Positions 23,442-34,770 of a stretch of 64,000 nucleotides of DNA are shown piece by piece. This stretch comes from Obelidium mucronatum (Eukaryota; Chytridiomycota; Chytridiomycetes; Chytridiales; Chytriomycetaceae): assembly GCA_025765595.1 (NCBI GenBank), contig JAIVFH010000097.1, positions 62,001 through 126,000 of the forward strand. Direction: 5' to 3'. The notes beneath the pieces are model-generated. The model had not been told where the DNA came from, ran no database searches, and worked only from the letters and a program-made list of their open reading frames with translations. Numbering within the stretch: the first letter of the stretch is position 1; each line of letters starts with the position of its first letter. The position numbers and the translations under genes are program-made.

Positions 23442-26400
23442 TCACTTCATTGCTATACCAACAAGTTCATCAACCCCTACAGCCCCCCAGCTGCCTTCGG
23501 AGTCACCCACAGCACCACCATTATAAACAAACACAACCCCCTCATCCACATAAAATAGAACACCCTTCCCTTTCCGAACCCCAACATCTCCTTTCTCCAA
23601 CTTGTAAACTGGTTTCCCACTTCCATGACTCCGCCCAGTAGGTAGTAGAACCAAGCCAACCTGCACCGCCGTCCTTTCCACCAACTCCAAAAACCCAACC
23701 GCAACTTCTTTCCTCCGAACCAAATCCGGTTTACCCGTAACTTCCTTCTCCCCACCATGTCTTTTTCCATGATGTTGCTGCTGCTGCTGCTGGTGATGAT
23801 AAACATCGCCCCGCTCGGCCATGGGAACAAGTTTCGGAACTGTCCCCAACCCTTCCCCTTCCCCTCCAGCCAAAGCCCGATTCATCAAATCAAGACCCAC
23901 TTTCCAACCCTCTTGTACTCCACTCCATTCCTGCACGTCTTCCGGGAACACTCCCTTCCACGCCAAATACCATCGACTCACTTCATCAAAACTCACATTT
24001 GGACTCCCCAACCATAACCAACACACTTGGATCCATTTCGGGAAGAATTCAGTCTCGATCAAGTGTTGGAATACTGGCTGTGGAAACAGGTGGCGCCATT
24101 CCAGAACGGATTCAAGGGGTTTCATATCCTGGGCTGCCGGGTTTACTGTGAATTCAATCCGTAGTGTAGATACGAGTTTTGGAAGGATTGATTTGTTGAG
24201 CAAGGTGTCCATTGTTTTCGAGGATAGGACTTGTTTCCAAGGTTGGAGGAGGGGAAGGACGGTGGAGTTGTTGAGGAGGGGATGGAATTCAGAAAGATGT
24301 AGAGAGAGTTTGTTTTTGATGGGTTCGGCGAGCTTTTGGAGGAATTGAGATTGGAGGATGGGAAGCCATGGGAAGAGCCATTGATGGGGACGGAGGTCGT
24401 TGTTGTGGGAGGCTCTTGGATCCCATTCTGAGATGGAAGATAGAAGTTTAGGGAGAATGAGCTGGTTTATAATGTTGTTGTGCATCCATGGTGGGAGAAG
24501 ATGGGGTGCGGATGGATTTGCAAGTTCAGGTAGACCGCCATTGACAATAATCTCTGGCGTTGGCGACGATGGATACCATGCTTCGATAAGTGTTATGCAG
24601 GGGTCGGGATTGAGCGGATCCCAGTTGTTGCTGTTTGAAAGTTGAACAGTGAGTAAAAAAATAAACCTAAAAATATAAGCCTCACTTCAGATCTTGGCGG
24701 ACTTTTGGGAGCCAAATATTATACATCATACTTTCAAAGGGAGTCATTGACCGTAAATGATCAGATGACTCCATTCTTCGATTACCATCGGCTGACTTTA
24801 CAGAAAAACGAAACAGCTTCCTCCATTTACGGAAGCTATCCAACCCAAAGAAAGGGTCTTGCAACGGCGACCAATCAAGAAGCATTCGCTTAATCAAAGG
24901 CGCCATCGCCCCAACGACAAGAGAATCCAGTCGATGCTCCACATACTCATCAAAGTAATCTGTCTGTATCCGTTGGAACAAGGACGAAAACGCTGAATCA
25001 ATTTCATCCGAAGAAATGACACCCCCACTTCCACGCAGCATTACACTTTTTTCCAGCCGTTTCCCTTCCTCCACGACTTTTTGTGCCAACTCAATCACTT
25101 GCGCCAGCCTCACTCGCTTAGCTCCCAACATCTCGACGCGCTTCTTCATAGAATCGATTTCTTGATCCGCTCGGGCCAGGTTCTTGTTTTCCAGAGCCAG
25201 CGCTTTAGATAGCCGCATTAAATCAATTTCCGATTCAGAAGCCATTGTCCGAACGTTATACCGCAGTTCTACTAAATGAGAAGCAGCTTCCCTCAAGGCA
25301 GCAATTTGTGCACCACTCGCCAATTCCGCCATATTATTGAGTTCCCTGGCCTGAGCTCCAGTCATATCAATGATTTTGGTTTTCTGAGAAGCAATCCCAA
25401 CACCACCAACCGCAGCACCACTAGCATCCTGAATCAGTTCCTCCGCAGTTTTATACGAAACTTTTCCCTTCCGCTTCCCAGGACCCCGCTTCCACTGATC
25501 CACATCTACTTTCACGTCCTTTTTAGATTTAGATTTCTTATCCTCAACAACGGCATCATCATCCTCATCCGAATCCGGTTCTCCCCCCCTCTCAGCACGC
25601 TTCATCTGCTGCTCCAACTTGACAGTCTGTGTCCGTTCATCGAATCCACGATGCCCCAACCCCATTTTCTGAGGCCGCAGTTTCACGTCAATCGGATTCA
25701 CGATTCCTTGTCCTTCTTTCCCCAATCCGCTTCCCTTCTTGTATCCCATCTTGAGAAGGAATCCGAGTCCTTTCCCTTCCTTGTCGAATTTCATAAAGTC
25801 CTTGTCTGGGGTGGGGTTGAGTCTGAGGGAGTTGGAGGTGGGTTGTTTTTGACGGGCGTCTAGGATTATGGGGGCGGGTTTTTTTGGTGGGGGTTGGGAT
25901 GTATTGTTGGGGTTTGGTTTGGTGCTTGGTGATGCGGTTGCTGGTGTTTGTTTTGAGGATGATGCGCCGAGTCCTGCACGCGATGACGAGGAAGATGATG
26001 ATGACGACGGTCCGAATCCAAGACCACCACCACCAGTGTTATTTGAGTTGTTGCTGCTAAAGTTGTTGAATCCGAGACCCATTCCCATTTGAGGCCTCTC
26101 GTTTGCCTCTTGCTCGTCATTTTCTTCTTCTTGTCTGTTTCTTGGCTCTCTTTTAAATTCGTCGGCACTGTCGTTGCTTTGTTGATCCACGTCCATCTTG
26201 TCTTCCGCGTTGTCACCGTCACTACCATCACCACCGCCTCCGCCATCATCGTCTGATGATGATTCAGAATCCACAGTTTCAGTCTTGACGAACGCAATCC
26301 CGCCGGAAACAGAGGAACGACTACGGAACCCGCCTTTTCCCCCACCAAAGTCATCGCCATCGGCTTCATTAAAGATCCCAAGAGCAGCGTCTTCTTTAGT

Positions 26401-26610
26401 AAATCTCTTCCTCGGTCGTTTATCTTTTTTTTTTTTTTAAGAGGGGTGTATACTTGAAAGACAAAAAACCAACTTAAAAAACTCACTTTGAAACAGTCGC
26501 GCTTCTTCTCGTTCATCTGCATCTAATCCATCTAATCCGTCTTCATTGTCAGAGTCTGCATCGGATGAATCGTAATCATCTTCAAAGTGTTTTGCTTTTC
26601 GCCGTCCCAT
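23442..26610 (-). CDS. TFIP11: TFIP11/Ntr1-like G-patch spliceosome-disassembly factor
   Basis: Three exons (26610-26487, 26423-24686, 24630-23442) join without a break to give about 1,010 residues. The acidic N-terminus (FEDDYDSSDADSDNEDG) precedes a Gly/Ser/Asn-rich region. The G-patch is GLGFLLKMGYKKGSGLGKEG followed by KLRPQKMGLGHRG. The long C-terminal GCFC-type helical region includes YNIWLPKVRQDLNNWDPLNP, WLFPWLPILQ and WQVLSS-like heptads. TFIP11/Ntr1 recruits the helicase DHX15/Prp43 to release the lariat-intron spliceosome in the nucleus. It shares a divergent promoter of about 180 bases with deoxyhypusine hydroxylase. Confidence 0.9.
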
Positions 26611-26792
26611 GTTTTTATTATTTTATGAAAAATTAAAGAGTAAAAAGGAGGTAGAAGAAGGAGTAAATACCTAATTCTTTTTTTTTTTTTAACTTTTTCA
26701 ATCAGAAGTGCAGAAAAAAAAACTCGATTCTCTCATTACTCGAATCGCTTGAAACGTAATAAAAAAAAAGTTAAAAAAAAAAAACAACCAAC

Positions 26793-27991
26793 ATGACGAT
26801 CCAAGAACAACCTGCAATCTCAATCCCCGACCAAGAATACACCCGCCTCCAAGACCTCCTCCTCTCCCAAACCGTCCCCCTCAAATCCCGGTTCCGAGCC
26901 CTCTTTACCCTCAAAAGCGTCAAATCAGATCGTGCCGTTGACATTATCGCCAAAGCCTTCACAGACCCTTCTGCGCTGCTGCGTCATGAATTGGCCTATG
27001 TGTTGGGACAAATGAAGAACCCGCATGCGATTGGCGTGCTTGCGGAGGTGTTGGCGAGGAAGAGTGAGGATTGTATGGTTCGACATGAGGTAAAACAAAA
27101 GGGAGTTGTTGTTTCAAATTTCCCACCGTTGGCCCGAAATATCTCAACACGCCTTTCGTTTATCTCCTTTTTTTTACTTGAAAAAGGCTGCTGAAGCAAT
27201 CGGCGCAATCGGTCAAGAATCCTCCCTCTCGATCCTCGAACAATACAAAACAATCGACCAAGAACCATCCCGAGTCGTTCGAGAAACCGTTGAACTCGCA
27301 ATCGAACGCATCCACTACGAATCAAACAAAAAGAAAGCAGCCCTCGAACCATCATCATCATCATCCAAAGAGGAACAAAACCCAGGATATTCATCCATAG
27401 ACCCAGCCCCCGCCTTGGAAACAACAATCACAAAACCCAGCGAATCAGAAGGCTCCAAGATCAAGAAAATGAGCACCAAGGAAGTCGGCGCGATTCTCTT
27501 GAACCCAGAGTTGCCTCTGTTTATGCGGTATAAGGCAATGTTTGCGTTACGGAACCGTGGGGATACGGAATCGGTTTTGGAGTTGGCGAAGGGTTTCGGG
27601 GATGATTCTGCCTTGTTTAGACATGAGATTGGTTTGTTTTTGTTGGTCTTTGTTTTTTCCGGTCATCAATCTGCTCAACTTTTTTTTCTTAGCCTATGTA
27701 TTTGGACAAATGCAACACATTGCCAGTGTCCCATCTCTAATCGAAACGCTCTCGAAACCCCATGAAGAAGCCATGGTACGCCATGAAGCGGCGGAAGCGC
27801 TTGGATCCATTGCCACACCCGAATGCTTCCAAGTATTGGAAAAATTCAAAACGGATTCTGCGCAGGTTGTCAAAGATTCGTGTGTGATTGGGTTGGACAT
27901 GGCCGAGTTTGAAGCGAGTGGGGAGTTTCAGTATGCTGAGAAGGTGGAAACTGTTGCGGATATGAAGGGGGAAACTCGCATGGAGGCTTGA
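26793..27991 (+). CDS. LIA1: Deoxyhypusine hydroxylase (HEAT-repeat di-iron enzyme)
   Basis: Three exons (26793-27089, 27187-27631, 27693-27991). Two groups of HEAT repeats carry the metal-binding His-Glu pairs: LLRHELAYVLGQM, MVRHEAAEAIGAIG, LFRHEIAYVFGQM and MVRHEAAEALGSI. The enzyme completes hypusine formation on eIF5A in the cytosol. A linker rich in Ser (SSSSSKEEQNPG) separates the halves and is longer than in yeast. No frame problem is seen. The length of about 346 residues fits the family. Confidence 0.92.
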
Positions 27992-28101
27992 AAAAAAAGA
28001 CTTCCTTTTTTTATACGTCTATTATTTTCTTTTATTTCTTTCAGGGCTATTAAAAACATGAGGTCCACTTTTATATTCGCTGAAGCGAGACAAAAAAACA
28101 C

Positions 28102-28869
28102 TCAAAGATCCCGCCTATTCCTAGCCAAAAGCAAAAACATAACCTTCCGCATCCTCTCCTTCTTCTTCAAATCCCCTACTTCCTTCTTCAACTCCAAATT
28201 CTCCTTCTCCAGCTTCTCAATCGCACCTTCAGCCGTCTCACTCACTGTCAAAATCACTGCATCCATGACTCTCACGACGCGCCACGCCCTCGTGACAATC
28301 AAGAGCGAAAACACCGTCTCTGCCCATCCTTCCAATGTGAATTCAAAGATGAGGGAGACGAGGACGATCATGGCGTCGAGCAAGTGTAATTTGTGGTGGA
28401 GAAAGTATTGGACACCTGAAGCGTAGAAACGGAGCGCGATTTCGATTGCAAAGATGAAGAGGATTGTTGTGGATGTGGAGCCGAGGAGTTCAAGTAACGA
28501 TGATGATGAGGTGGTTGTACTGGTGGTAGTACTAGAGATGCCTTCGACGGTTCCAGGGGGAGAGATAGCGGGGCATTGATCGTTGAGTGTGAAAACAATC
28601 TCGGCAAAGACAATCAACATGTCAATGAGTGTGAGTGCAAGGATCGTCCAGTGCATTGTGTGGGAGTCGAGGAACTGTGCAATCTGGTGCTTCAATTCGG
28701 TGGTTGATGTTGATGATGGAGACTGAGAGGCATGATTATCGGTGTGATTATTCTCTTTGTGGGGGGAAGGAATGGGATCGTCTTTTGTTGTTGTTGTTGG
28801 ACTGGTGTTTTCAAGGAGTGGTTGGGATTCGAATGAGCGATCGGATTCAGGAGAGGTTTCGAAAGACAT
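28102..28869 (-). CDS. HVCN1-like: Hv1-type voltage-gated proton channel
   Basis: A single exon of about 255 residues. A disordered, acidic/Ser-Thr N-terminus of about 60 residues is followed by a lone voltage-sensor domain. S1 has LTLIDMLIVFAEIVF with the Asp expected at the selectivity position. S2 is FIFAIEIALRFYASG with Glu and Arg, and S3 is LLDAMIVLVSLIFEF. S4 is TRAWRVVRVMD with three Arg spaced by three residues. The C-terminus (EGAIEKLEKENLELKKEVGD) is a coiled coil, as in dimeric Hv1. There is no pore domain. Such channels extrude protons from the cytosol; fungal members have been reported. Confidence 0.85.
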   Translation of the reverse strand: MSFETSPESDRSFESQPLLENTSPTTTTKDDPIPSPHKENNHTDNHASQSPSSTSTTELKHQIAQFLDSHTMHWTILALTLIDMLIVFAEIVFTLNDQCPAISPPGTVEGISSTTTSTTTSSSSLLELLGSTSTTILFIFAIEIALRFYASGVQYFLHHKLHLLDAMIVLVSLIFEFTLEGWAETVFSLLIVTRAWRVVRVMDAVILTVSETAEGAIEKLEKENLELKKEVGDLKKKERMRKVMFLLLARNRRDL

Positions 28870-29677
28870 TGTTAGAATAGACGAGTTGTTTCGAGGTGCG
28901 TTAAAAACAAATGAGGCCAAAAGAACTGTGAAGGCGAATGAAAGGTCTGGCAAGCTGGGCATAAAAAAAAGAACCACCCAATTTAGAGACAAAGGCAAAA
29001 AGGGTTCTACAACGTCAAAACAATCAAAACACGTGTTTCGTTTTTTTGTAAACTTCTTATTCCGTGTTTATCCATTGTTTGTCGATTGCTCCTTTTTTTG
29101 TGGGGAAGGGACCATGTGTGCATAATGTGTTATGATGATGGACCATTGTTACTTTTTTCGATCTACTCGATTGATCTAGTCACTGTCACATTAGGAATCG
29201 TGATGATATCTGTTTGCTAGTTGATTGTAAAATCACGATGACGAATTTGACCAATATATATAAGAGGTCTCAAGTTGACAAATACATCTATTTTTGGAAA
29301 TTGGTCTTTTCTCACCACCTCCTTTGCATTCCTGGGTGCTCTTGAGAAAAGCTTCCACCTGGATCAAGGCTGAGCATGTCTTCTTACTCGTGCCGCCCGA
29401 CGGCGCCCCTGTTGGCGCTGGTACCTACACCGTCAAAAGAGAAAGCGTGGAGCTGATTTGTAAAAAAATTTGTTGGAAGCTGAAACAATCCCATTTCTTT
29501 CTCTCTTCAAATCGACACTGCTGTAGTCCTCCTCCGCCGCCGCCAGTAGTCCCGCATTTGAATCGATTAGCGCAGAGAAAGAGAGCGACGTAGAGAGAGT
29601 GTGTTGATCGAACAGCATCAAACAGCATCAAACAACTTCAGACATCAGACAACATCAAACCACTTCAGACTTCAGAC
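28870..29677. promoter_or_regulatory. Divergent promoter region with a TATA-like box
   Basis: About 800 bases between Hv1 and the GT2 gene. A TATATATAAG stretch at about 29255-29264 is the best TATA-like element and lies about 410 bases before the GT2 start, implying a long 5' leader or a leader intron. Repeated CATCAAAC/ACTTCAGAC phrases occur just before 29678. I see no gene. Confidence 0.45.
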
Positions 29678-32600
29678 ATGAACAGCCGGCTCGCACTCAA
29701 CCCGCTCGCGCAGCTCGCGGTGTCGCTGCCTTTGCGGCCGATGCTGCAGCGGCTGCCCGGGGTGTGGCTCGTGTTTGTGGTGCTGCTCGGGCTCGTCGGG
29801 CCGGCGCACTTCCCGTTCGCCTTCGCGGCGTACGCGCTGCTGCTGCACGTGCTGTCGCTCAACGCGGCGGCGCGCGTGGCGTTCGGCGCCTTCTGCGCGC
29901 TGCGCGGCGCGACAAGGCACTCGTTCGAAGACTGGCCCGCGCGCTTCCAGGCCGCGACGGGCTTCGCGCGCGGCGACCTGCGCGCGGACCTGCCCTTCGA
30001 CGACGTGGCCCACGTCATCATCATCCCGGGCTACAAGGAGAACATGGACACGTGGTGCGAGACCCTCGACATTCTGGCGTCGCACAGTCTGGCCCTGAGC
30101 CAGTACAAGGTGCTGTTCTGTTCTTTCTTTCTTTCTTTCTTTCTCTTCTTTTCTTTCTCTTCTTCTTCTTCTCTCTCTTTCTTTTTTATCTCATCAAATC
30201 TACCCAAAAGATCTGTCTCGCAATGGAGGCCGCCGAAAAAGACTGCGAAACAAAAGCAATGGCTTTGGTTTCTAGATACATTGACTCGTTTCTTCAAATC
30301 GTTTATACAATCCATCCCAGAGGTATCGATGGTGAAACGGCTGGAAAACATTCAAATGTCTCTTGGGCCGCTAGGCAAATGACTAGGAAATCAAAATCTG
30401 TTAAAACGGATTTGATTACTGTCATGGATTGTGATACCGCTTTTGCTGAGGATTATTTTACCGCTATTACTTATCATTTTGCTGTCGCTGATAAGGATTC
30501 AAGGATTCTTCAGTTGTTTGCTCCTGGGACTGTTTTTGATCGGTAAATGATTTTATTCTATATCGCCGAAGGCGATGAATCCTACCGCCGTAGGCGGTCT
30601 GTTCCGCCGAAGGCGGTTTGTTCCGCCGAAGGCGGTGATTTCTTTTTTTTTCTTTTCATTTCGCCGAAGGCGAAGTATACCGCCGTAGGCGGTCCGTACC
30701 GCCGAAGGCGGTGTTGTCTTTCTTTTTTCTTTTCATTTCGCCGAAGGCAAAGTATACAGCCGTAGGCGGTCCGTACCGCCGAAGGCGGTGATTTCTTTTC
30801 TTTTTTATCCTACCGCCGAAGGCGGTGATTTCTTTTTTTTTCTTTTCGCCGAAGGCGAAGTATACCGCCGAAGGCGGTGATTTTTTTTTATCCTACCGCT
30901 GAAGGCGGTGATTTTTTTTATCCTACCGCCGAAGGCGGTGATTTCTTCTTTTTTTTTCTGCTCATTTCGCCTTCGGCAAAGTATACCGCCGAAGGCGGTG
31001 ATATTTTTTTTCATTCTTTTCTCTTTATTTCGCCTTCAACGATACATCTAGTCTTCCAAAAACTCACACAACAAACAACCCAATAGAAATGCAGACGAAG
31101 TACCAGTGTTTGTACGACTCTCAGACATGCTATGGAGTGCAGGTGTCATGGGAAACTATGTCCCCTTCTCTCCAATCACAATCCCATGCTCCGCCTACTC
31201 CCTATCCATGGAACTCGCTCAAGCCGTAAACTTTTGGGACGTTGGACCTGAAGGAATGGGCGAAGACATGCACATGTTCCTCAAATGTTTCTTTGCTACC
31301 GAAGGCCGCATCAAAGTCACTCCAATCTATTCTCCGGCCTCATGTCTCAATATCGTTGGTGCTCCTGGAAGTGGAATGTATGGATACATGATGGCTCGAT
31401 ATGGTCAAGCCAAACGACACATGTGGGGAGGAATCGATGATGGATATGCACTGCGGAAAGCGTTACTCGGAATTGTTGCCCCTGGATACGACAATGTAAT
31501 CATTGGACGGAAACAACGAACATCAGACGCCAAAAACAAAAACACTCCCGCCGCAGTCGACGAAGACATGCAATTTGATCTCTACAAACTCATGATTCTA
31601 TTCCACCGACTAGCAGAAGCCCATATTGTCGGTGGACACATGTTTATCTTGATCATCATGACGGGATTATTGGTCCCCCTCGGCCCAAACCCATCCGATT
31701 TATCAATCTCATACTGGCAAGCAATCACGGACGAAGCCGTCCACCCCATCGTCATCCTCGCCTGCAACATTTGCGGATACATTCGAATCACATCCCTCCT
31801 CACAGTCATTGCGTGCGCCTACTACTACGAACAATACCAAAGATGGGTCGGCAACACGCGATGGAAGCTCTCAAAAATGGGCGACTCGCAACCCTTAACA
31901 ACCGAACAATCCCAATACGTGAATGGAATCCACATTGGCGTCGGGAAACGAGTACAACACTTGGGTCGCCGCGCAGAACTCGAAACAGTGCGGACCCGGT
32001 GGAATTACCTGGACTGGTTCGCGATCCCCATCACGGGTCTCTTTTACCAAGCGTTACCGCAGATCCAAACCCAAATCATGCAGTTATGGACGGACCGGTT
32101 AGACTATGTTGTTGCGGCGCGGCCGACGCTCAAGAACCATCCTGCTTCGCATCCTGTTCCGGAGGAGCCGGGGATTGTTCATGTGTTTGGTGGGCATGAG
32201 AGGATGCCGGGGGAGCCGTTGTCGGTTGCGATTCCGCCGCTGGATATGGATGATGTAGAGACGTTGGTTAGTACGCGGGTTGAGCATGGACCAGATGAAA
32301 TCCTTGTTTTGCAAGGATTGAAGGCGCATCGGTTGGATAAATCAAACAGCAACATGCACTTGTCATCTACCACTACAACTTCTGCTACTGCCGCATCAAC
32401 AACTACAACAATAACGTCAACAACAACACCACCACAACAACTCCAAGTACCACTCCACCTGAACGGAAACGGAAACAACAACAACAAATACACATCCCAC
32501 CATTCACATACAAACTCGTTTTCATCAAGCACGGACTTTGTGAGTGATGCGTCAACGTTATCGTTCCCAACGTCTCCAAGGATGGGTTTCGTGCAACAGC

Positions 32601-32812
32601 CGCCCGCGCCGTTTGTGTCTCAAGGGAGTCCCATGTTGAAATCGTATGGACAGCATCATCTGGCGCACCATCAACAACAACAGTCACAGCACCAACACCA
32701 GCCAGACCGGAATTTCAGTCAAAACACGTATTTTGATTCAACGGCCTCAAAAGACGATGAATTTACCGCGTGGGATGATCATGAAGAGGATTCAGATGTT
32801 GTGATTTCATGA
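29678..32812 (+). CDS. Membrane GT2-type glycosyltransferase with low-complexity C-terminus
   Basis: Three exons (29678-30109, 30211-30542, 31087-32812) join in phase. Two N-terminal hydrophobic helices (VWLVFVVLLGLVG, FPFAFAAYALLLHVLSL) precede a GT2-fold domain: HVIIIPGYKENMDTWCETL, then the DxD-type LITVMDCDTAF, then FWDVGPEGMGEDMHMFLKC with the acidic acceptor motif, and RYGQAKRHMWGGIDDGYA. More membrane helices follow, then a 200-residue Thr/His/Gln/Asn-rich tail. Exon 1 is extremely GC-rich compared with the rest. Intron 2 is 544 bases and full of hairpin repeats. A polysaccharide or lipid glycosyltransferase is likely; the substrate is unknown. Confidence 0.8.
30116..30180 (+). repeat. 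TTTC microsatellite in intron 1 of the GT2 gene
   Basis: A pyrimidine-only run built from TTCT/TTTC units with interruptions fills most of the 101-base intron 30110-30210. Confidence 0.8.
30562..31040. repeat. Array of about 17 short GC-rich hairpins in intron 2 of the GT2 gene
   Basis: The unit is a near-perfect 15-base palindrome, ACCGCCGAAGGCGGT, able to fold into a 6-bp stem with a 3-base loop (GAA or GTA). A second class has the stem TTCGCC/GGCGAA. I count about 17 recognisable units plus a degenerate one at the 3' end. They are separated by T-rich spacers such as GATTTCTTTT. Stem variants include compensated classes and a few single mismatches (ACAGCC, ACCGCT). One unit has the loop in the opposite orientation (CGCCTTCGGC). 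Confidence 0.9.
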
Positions 32813-33410
32813 AAGAGAGGGGGGAGGAGTTAAACGCTGTCGACTCTTTTACTTCTTTTTTTTTCTTCTTTCTTTGTTTGGGGGGTGTGTGAATAATTTT
32901 CTGTCTCACTCTTTTTTTTCTTTCTTTTTCTCCTTGTCGTTTATTTTTTTTTTTTTTTTTTTTGGTTGGTTGGTTCCTTTGCATGAAAAAGAAACGTGAA
33001 ATAACAGAATTAATTTAAAAAAGTATATTATACTGTATGGAAGTACCTGCTTTGAGGTGTCCCCTTTTTTCTCCTTCTTTTTTCTTGGCGCAGGAATGTC
33101 ACCCATTTTATTGTAGGACAGCTCATTCAAGATACCAGACTGTCTGGATAATTAAAGTTGAAGCCTGAAGAACTTTTTAAGAAAATAGGAATCAAAATGT
33201 AATTGTTTTCACACTTAAGGAAACCTCAGCTGTTTCCGGCAATTCGGTTATTATGGCTTTAGATTGTTGGGAAGAATTAACTTTTATTCTTTTCCACCCA
33301 CACACCAATAATGGTTAACGTATGGTACATGGTAGTAGTAGGTGGCGTGAATAAGAACCTTGGTAAGAGTTGTCCATCTGACCAGAGTTGAAAGACTTTG
33401 GGGACTTTGA
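32813..33410. other. Intergenic, no gene recognised
   Basis: Downstream of the GT2 stop are long T-rich runs (32850-32965) and then AT-rich sequence. Only low-complexity frames are open. Confidence 0.4.
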
Positions 33411-33577
33411 AAGAAGGTGAGGTGGTACTGGCGACATATGGCGGACGGATCAATGTCAAGGCAAGGTACAGGGCAAAAAAAGCTGATGCATCCAAGAATC
33501 TGAAGTACAATAATCCCTACAGCGCCGTGTTTTTGCAGCAGAGACAAGAGGGCTTTTTTTTTGCGGAGCGTCCATTA
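33411..33577 (-). pseudogene. Decayed 5' fragment of the FAM210-like gene
   Basis: Bases 33411-33577 match the first ~55 codons of the gene at 45098-45469, beginning near its start codon and in the same orientation. Shared phrases include GAAGGTGAGGTGGTACTGG, GTACAGGGCAAAAAA and TTTGCAGCAGAGAC. The copy has an 11-base deletion, expanded T runs and substitutions that destroy the frame. Recognisable remnants are GIIVLQILG and CRQYHLTFF. Confidence 0.8.
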
Positions 33578-34388
33578 CTCTGTGTCAAACACCACCCACT
33601 TTGGGGACAAAGTTTGTATTCAACAGCGGACCCTTTTGTTTTATTTCGCATGATTTTGAGCTGTCGAACGGAGGCATTTCCTTTTCAACTTTGGCTATTA
33701 CAGCCAATCCAAGGACCAGGTATGCTGATTTGGCAAATCAAGGGGGCACATGGAATCTCATCTCTTGTTTGAACAGAGCCTTTTTTTTTGCCAGCACTGT
33801 CCAAGGGGATTGTACCGGTTGCTTGGATCGTCTTCGCGGCAGAATGCAACATTCTATTCAGCGGCAGACAACCTTTTTTGTCTTATCTCTTCATTGCCAA
33901 CCCCAACACTTTCATATTCTCCAACTGCTCTCTGTCAATAAGATATATTTAGATGCAATTGCTATAAAATCCAGTGGAAAGTTTAACTCACCAATTTAAT
34001 GCACTAATCCCAAACAGCAATTTCAAATATTTCAAGTTGACCATAACAGCTCTTGGTCGCTGGGATTTTTCCATATTCGCAAACTCCTATTGCGGCAAGT
34101 TTTTTGACGGTAGTTTGGTAGTAAATTCTTTGTTTGAATGCCCTATAATTTTTTTAACAAGTGTAGGAACTTTTTTGATTTTGGGGATGTATGAGTTTCG
34201 GAACTTTGTAAATTTTGGGATGGATAGGAGGGGAAAGAAAGGGGATTTGGAGTTGAATGATGAATTTTTTTTTGGAATATTAAGTTGGTTGGGTTGGTTG
34301 GGTCTGAAGATAAACTAGTTCATTTTCAGGGGTTCCTCAAAAATCACTTGTTTTCCTCACACCATTTTCCTCCACCTCTTCTTTGGCA
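33578..34388. other. Gene-poor stretch, no supported gene
   Basis: Open frames of 110-130 codons on the plus strand (33601-33999, 33974-34318) lack recognisable motifs and have no splice partners. I treat them as chance frames in decayed DNA. Confidence 0.35.
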
Positions 34389-34566
34389 AATTGTTACATA
34401 ACTGTCAATAGTGGATCCTGACACTCAAACATCAAGTTTTGATGCACCATAACATATTTAGTATTTCCTGGTACATCCCGGAAACCTGTATTGGTGATGC
34501 CTTGCTCCGCTTCCTTGTTGCTGCTGTTGTTGTTGTCTCTATAATCCAGCATCCTGGCTCAAAAGG
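34389..34566 (-). pseudogene. Decayed fragment of the 3' end of the transposon-hosting gene
   Basis: The stretch resembles 36552-36770, the last coding part of the gene at 36510-45024. Matching phrases include GTTAC(A/G)TAACT, AGTGGATCCTGA versus GGTAGATCCTGA, AGCACC and TATAATCCAGCATC-TGGCTCAA. Order and orientation are kept, but the frame and many positions are lost. It is a second local gene relic within 1.2 kb of the FAM210-like relic. Confidence 0.65.
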
Positions 34567-34582
34567 TGAATACAGAATTAAA

Positions 34583-34770
34583 GTTGGCACCTGAGTGACT
34601 GGTTTGAGTATTGGCACCTAAGTGACGTCACAGCTTGCTCCAGCCACGAAACTGGCAGACAAACAGGCAGTTTACATATCTCAATTTAGTAAAACAGCCC
34701 TTTGAAACCCATTCAGGATAGTGGCTATGCGAGTAGAGCATAGTTGGCACCTGAGTGACTGGTTTGAGTA
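34583..34770. repeat. Direct repeat pair of 28 bases
   Basis: The 28-base phrase starting GTTGGCACCTGAGTGACTGG occurs at 34583-34610 and again at 34743-34770. After both copies an ACAGCTTGCTC phrase follows, directly in the second copy and after an extra TTGGCACCTAAGTGACGTC in the first. Confidence 0.75.

Noticed and set aside
30562..31040. CRISPR-like array
   Set aside because: Units are 13-15-base palindromes with variable T-rich spacers inside a eukaryotic intron; there are no fixed-length unique spacers and no cas genes.
33601..33999. 132-codon plus-strand frame
   Set aside because: No recognisable motif, membrane pattern or splice partner, and it lies among decayed fragments.
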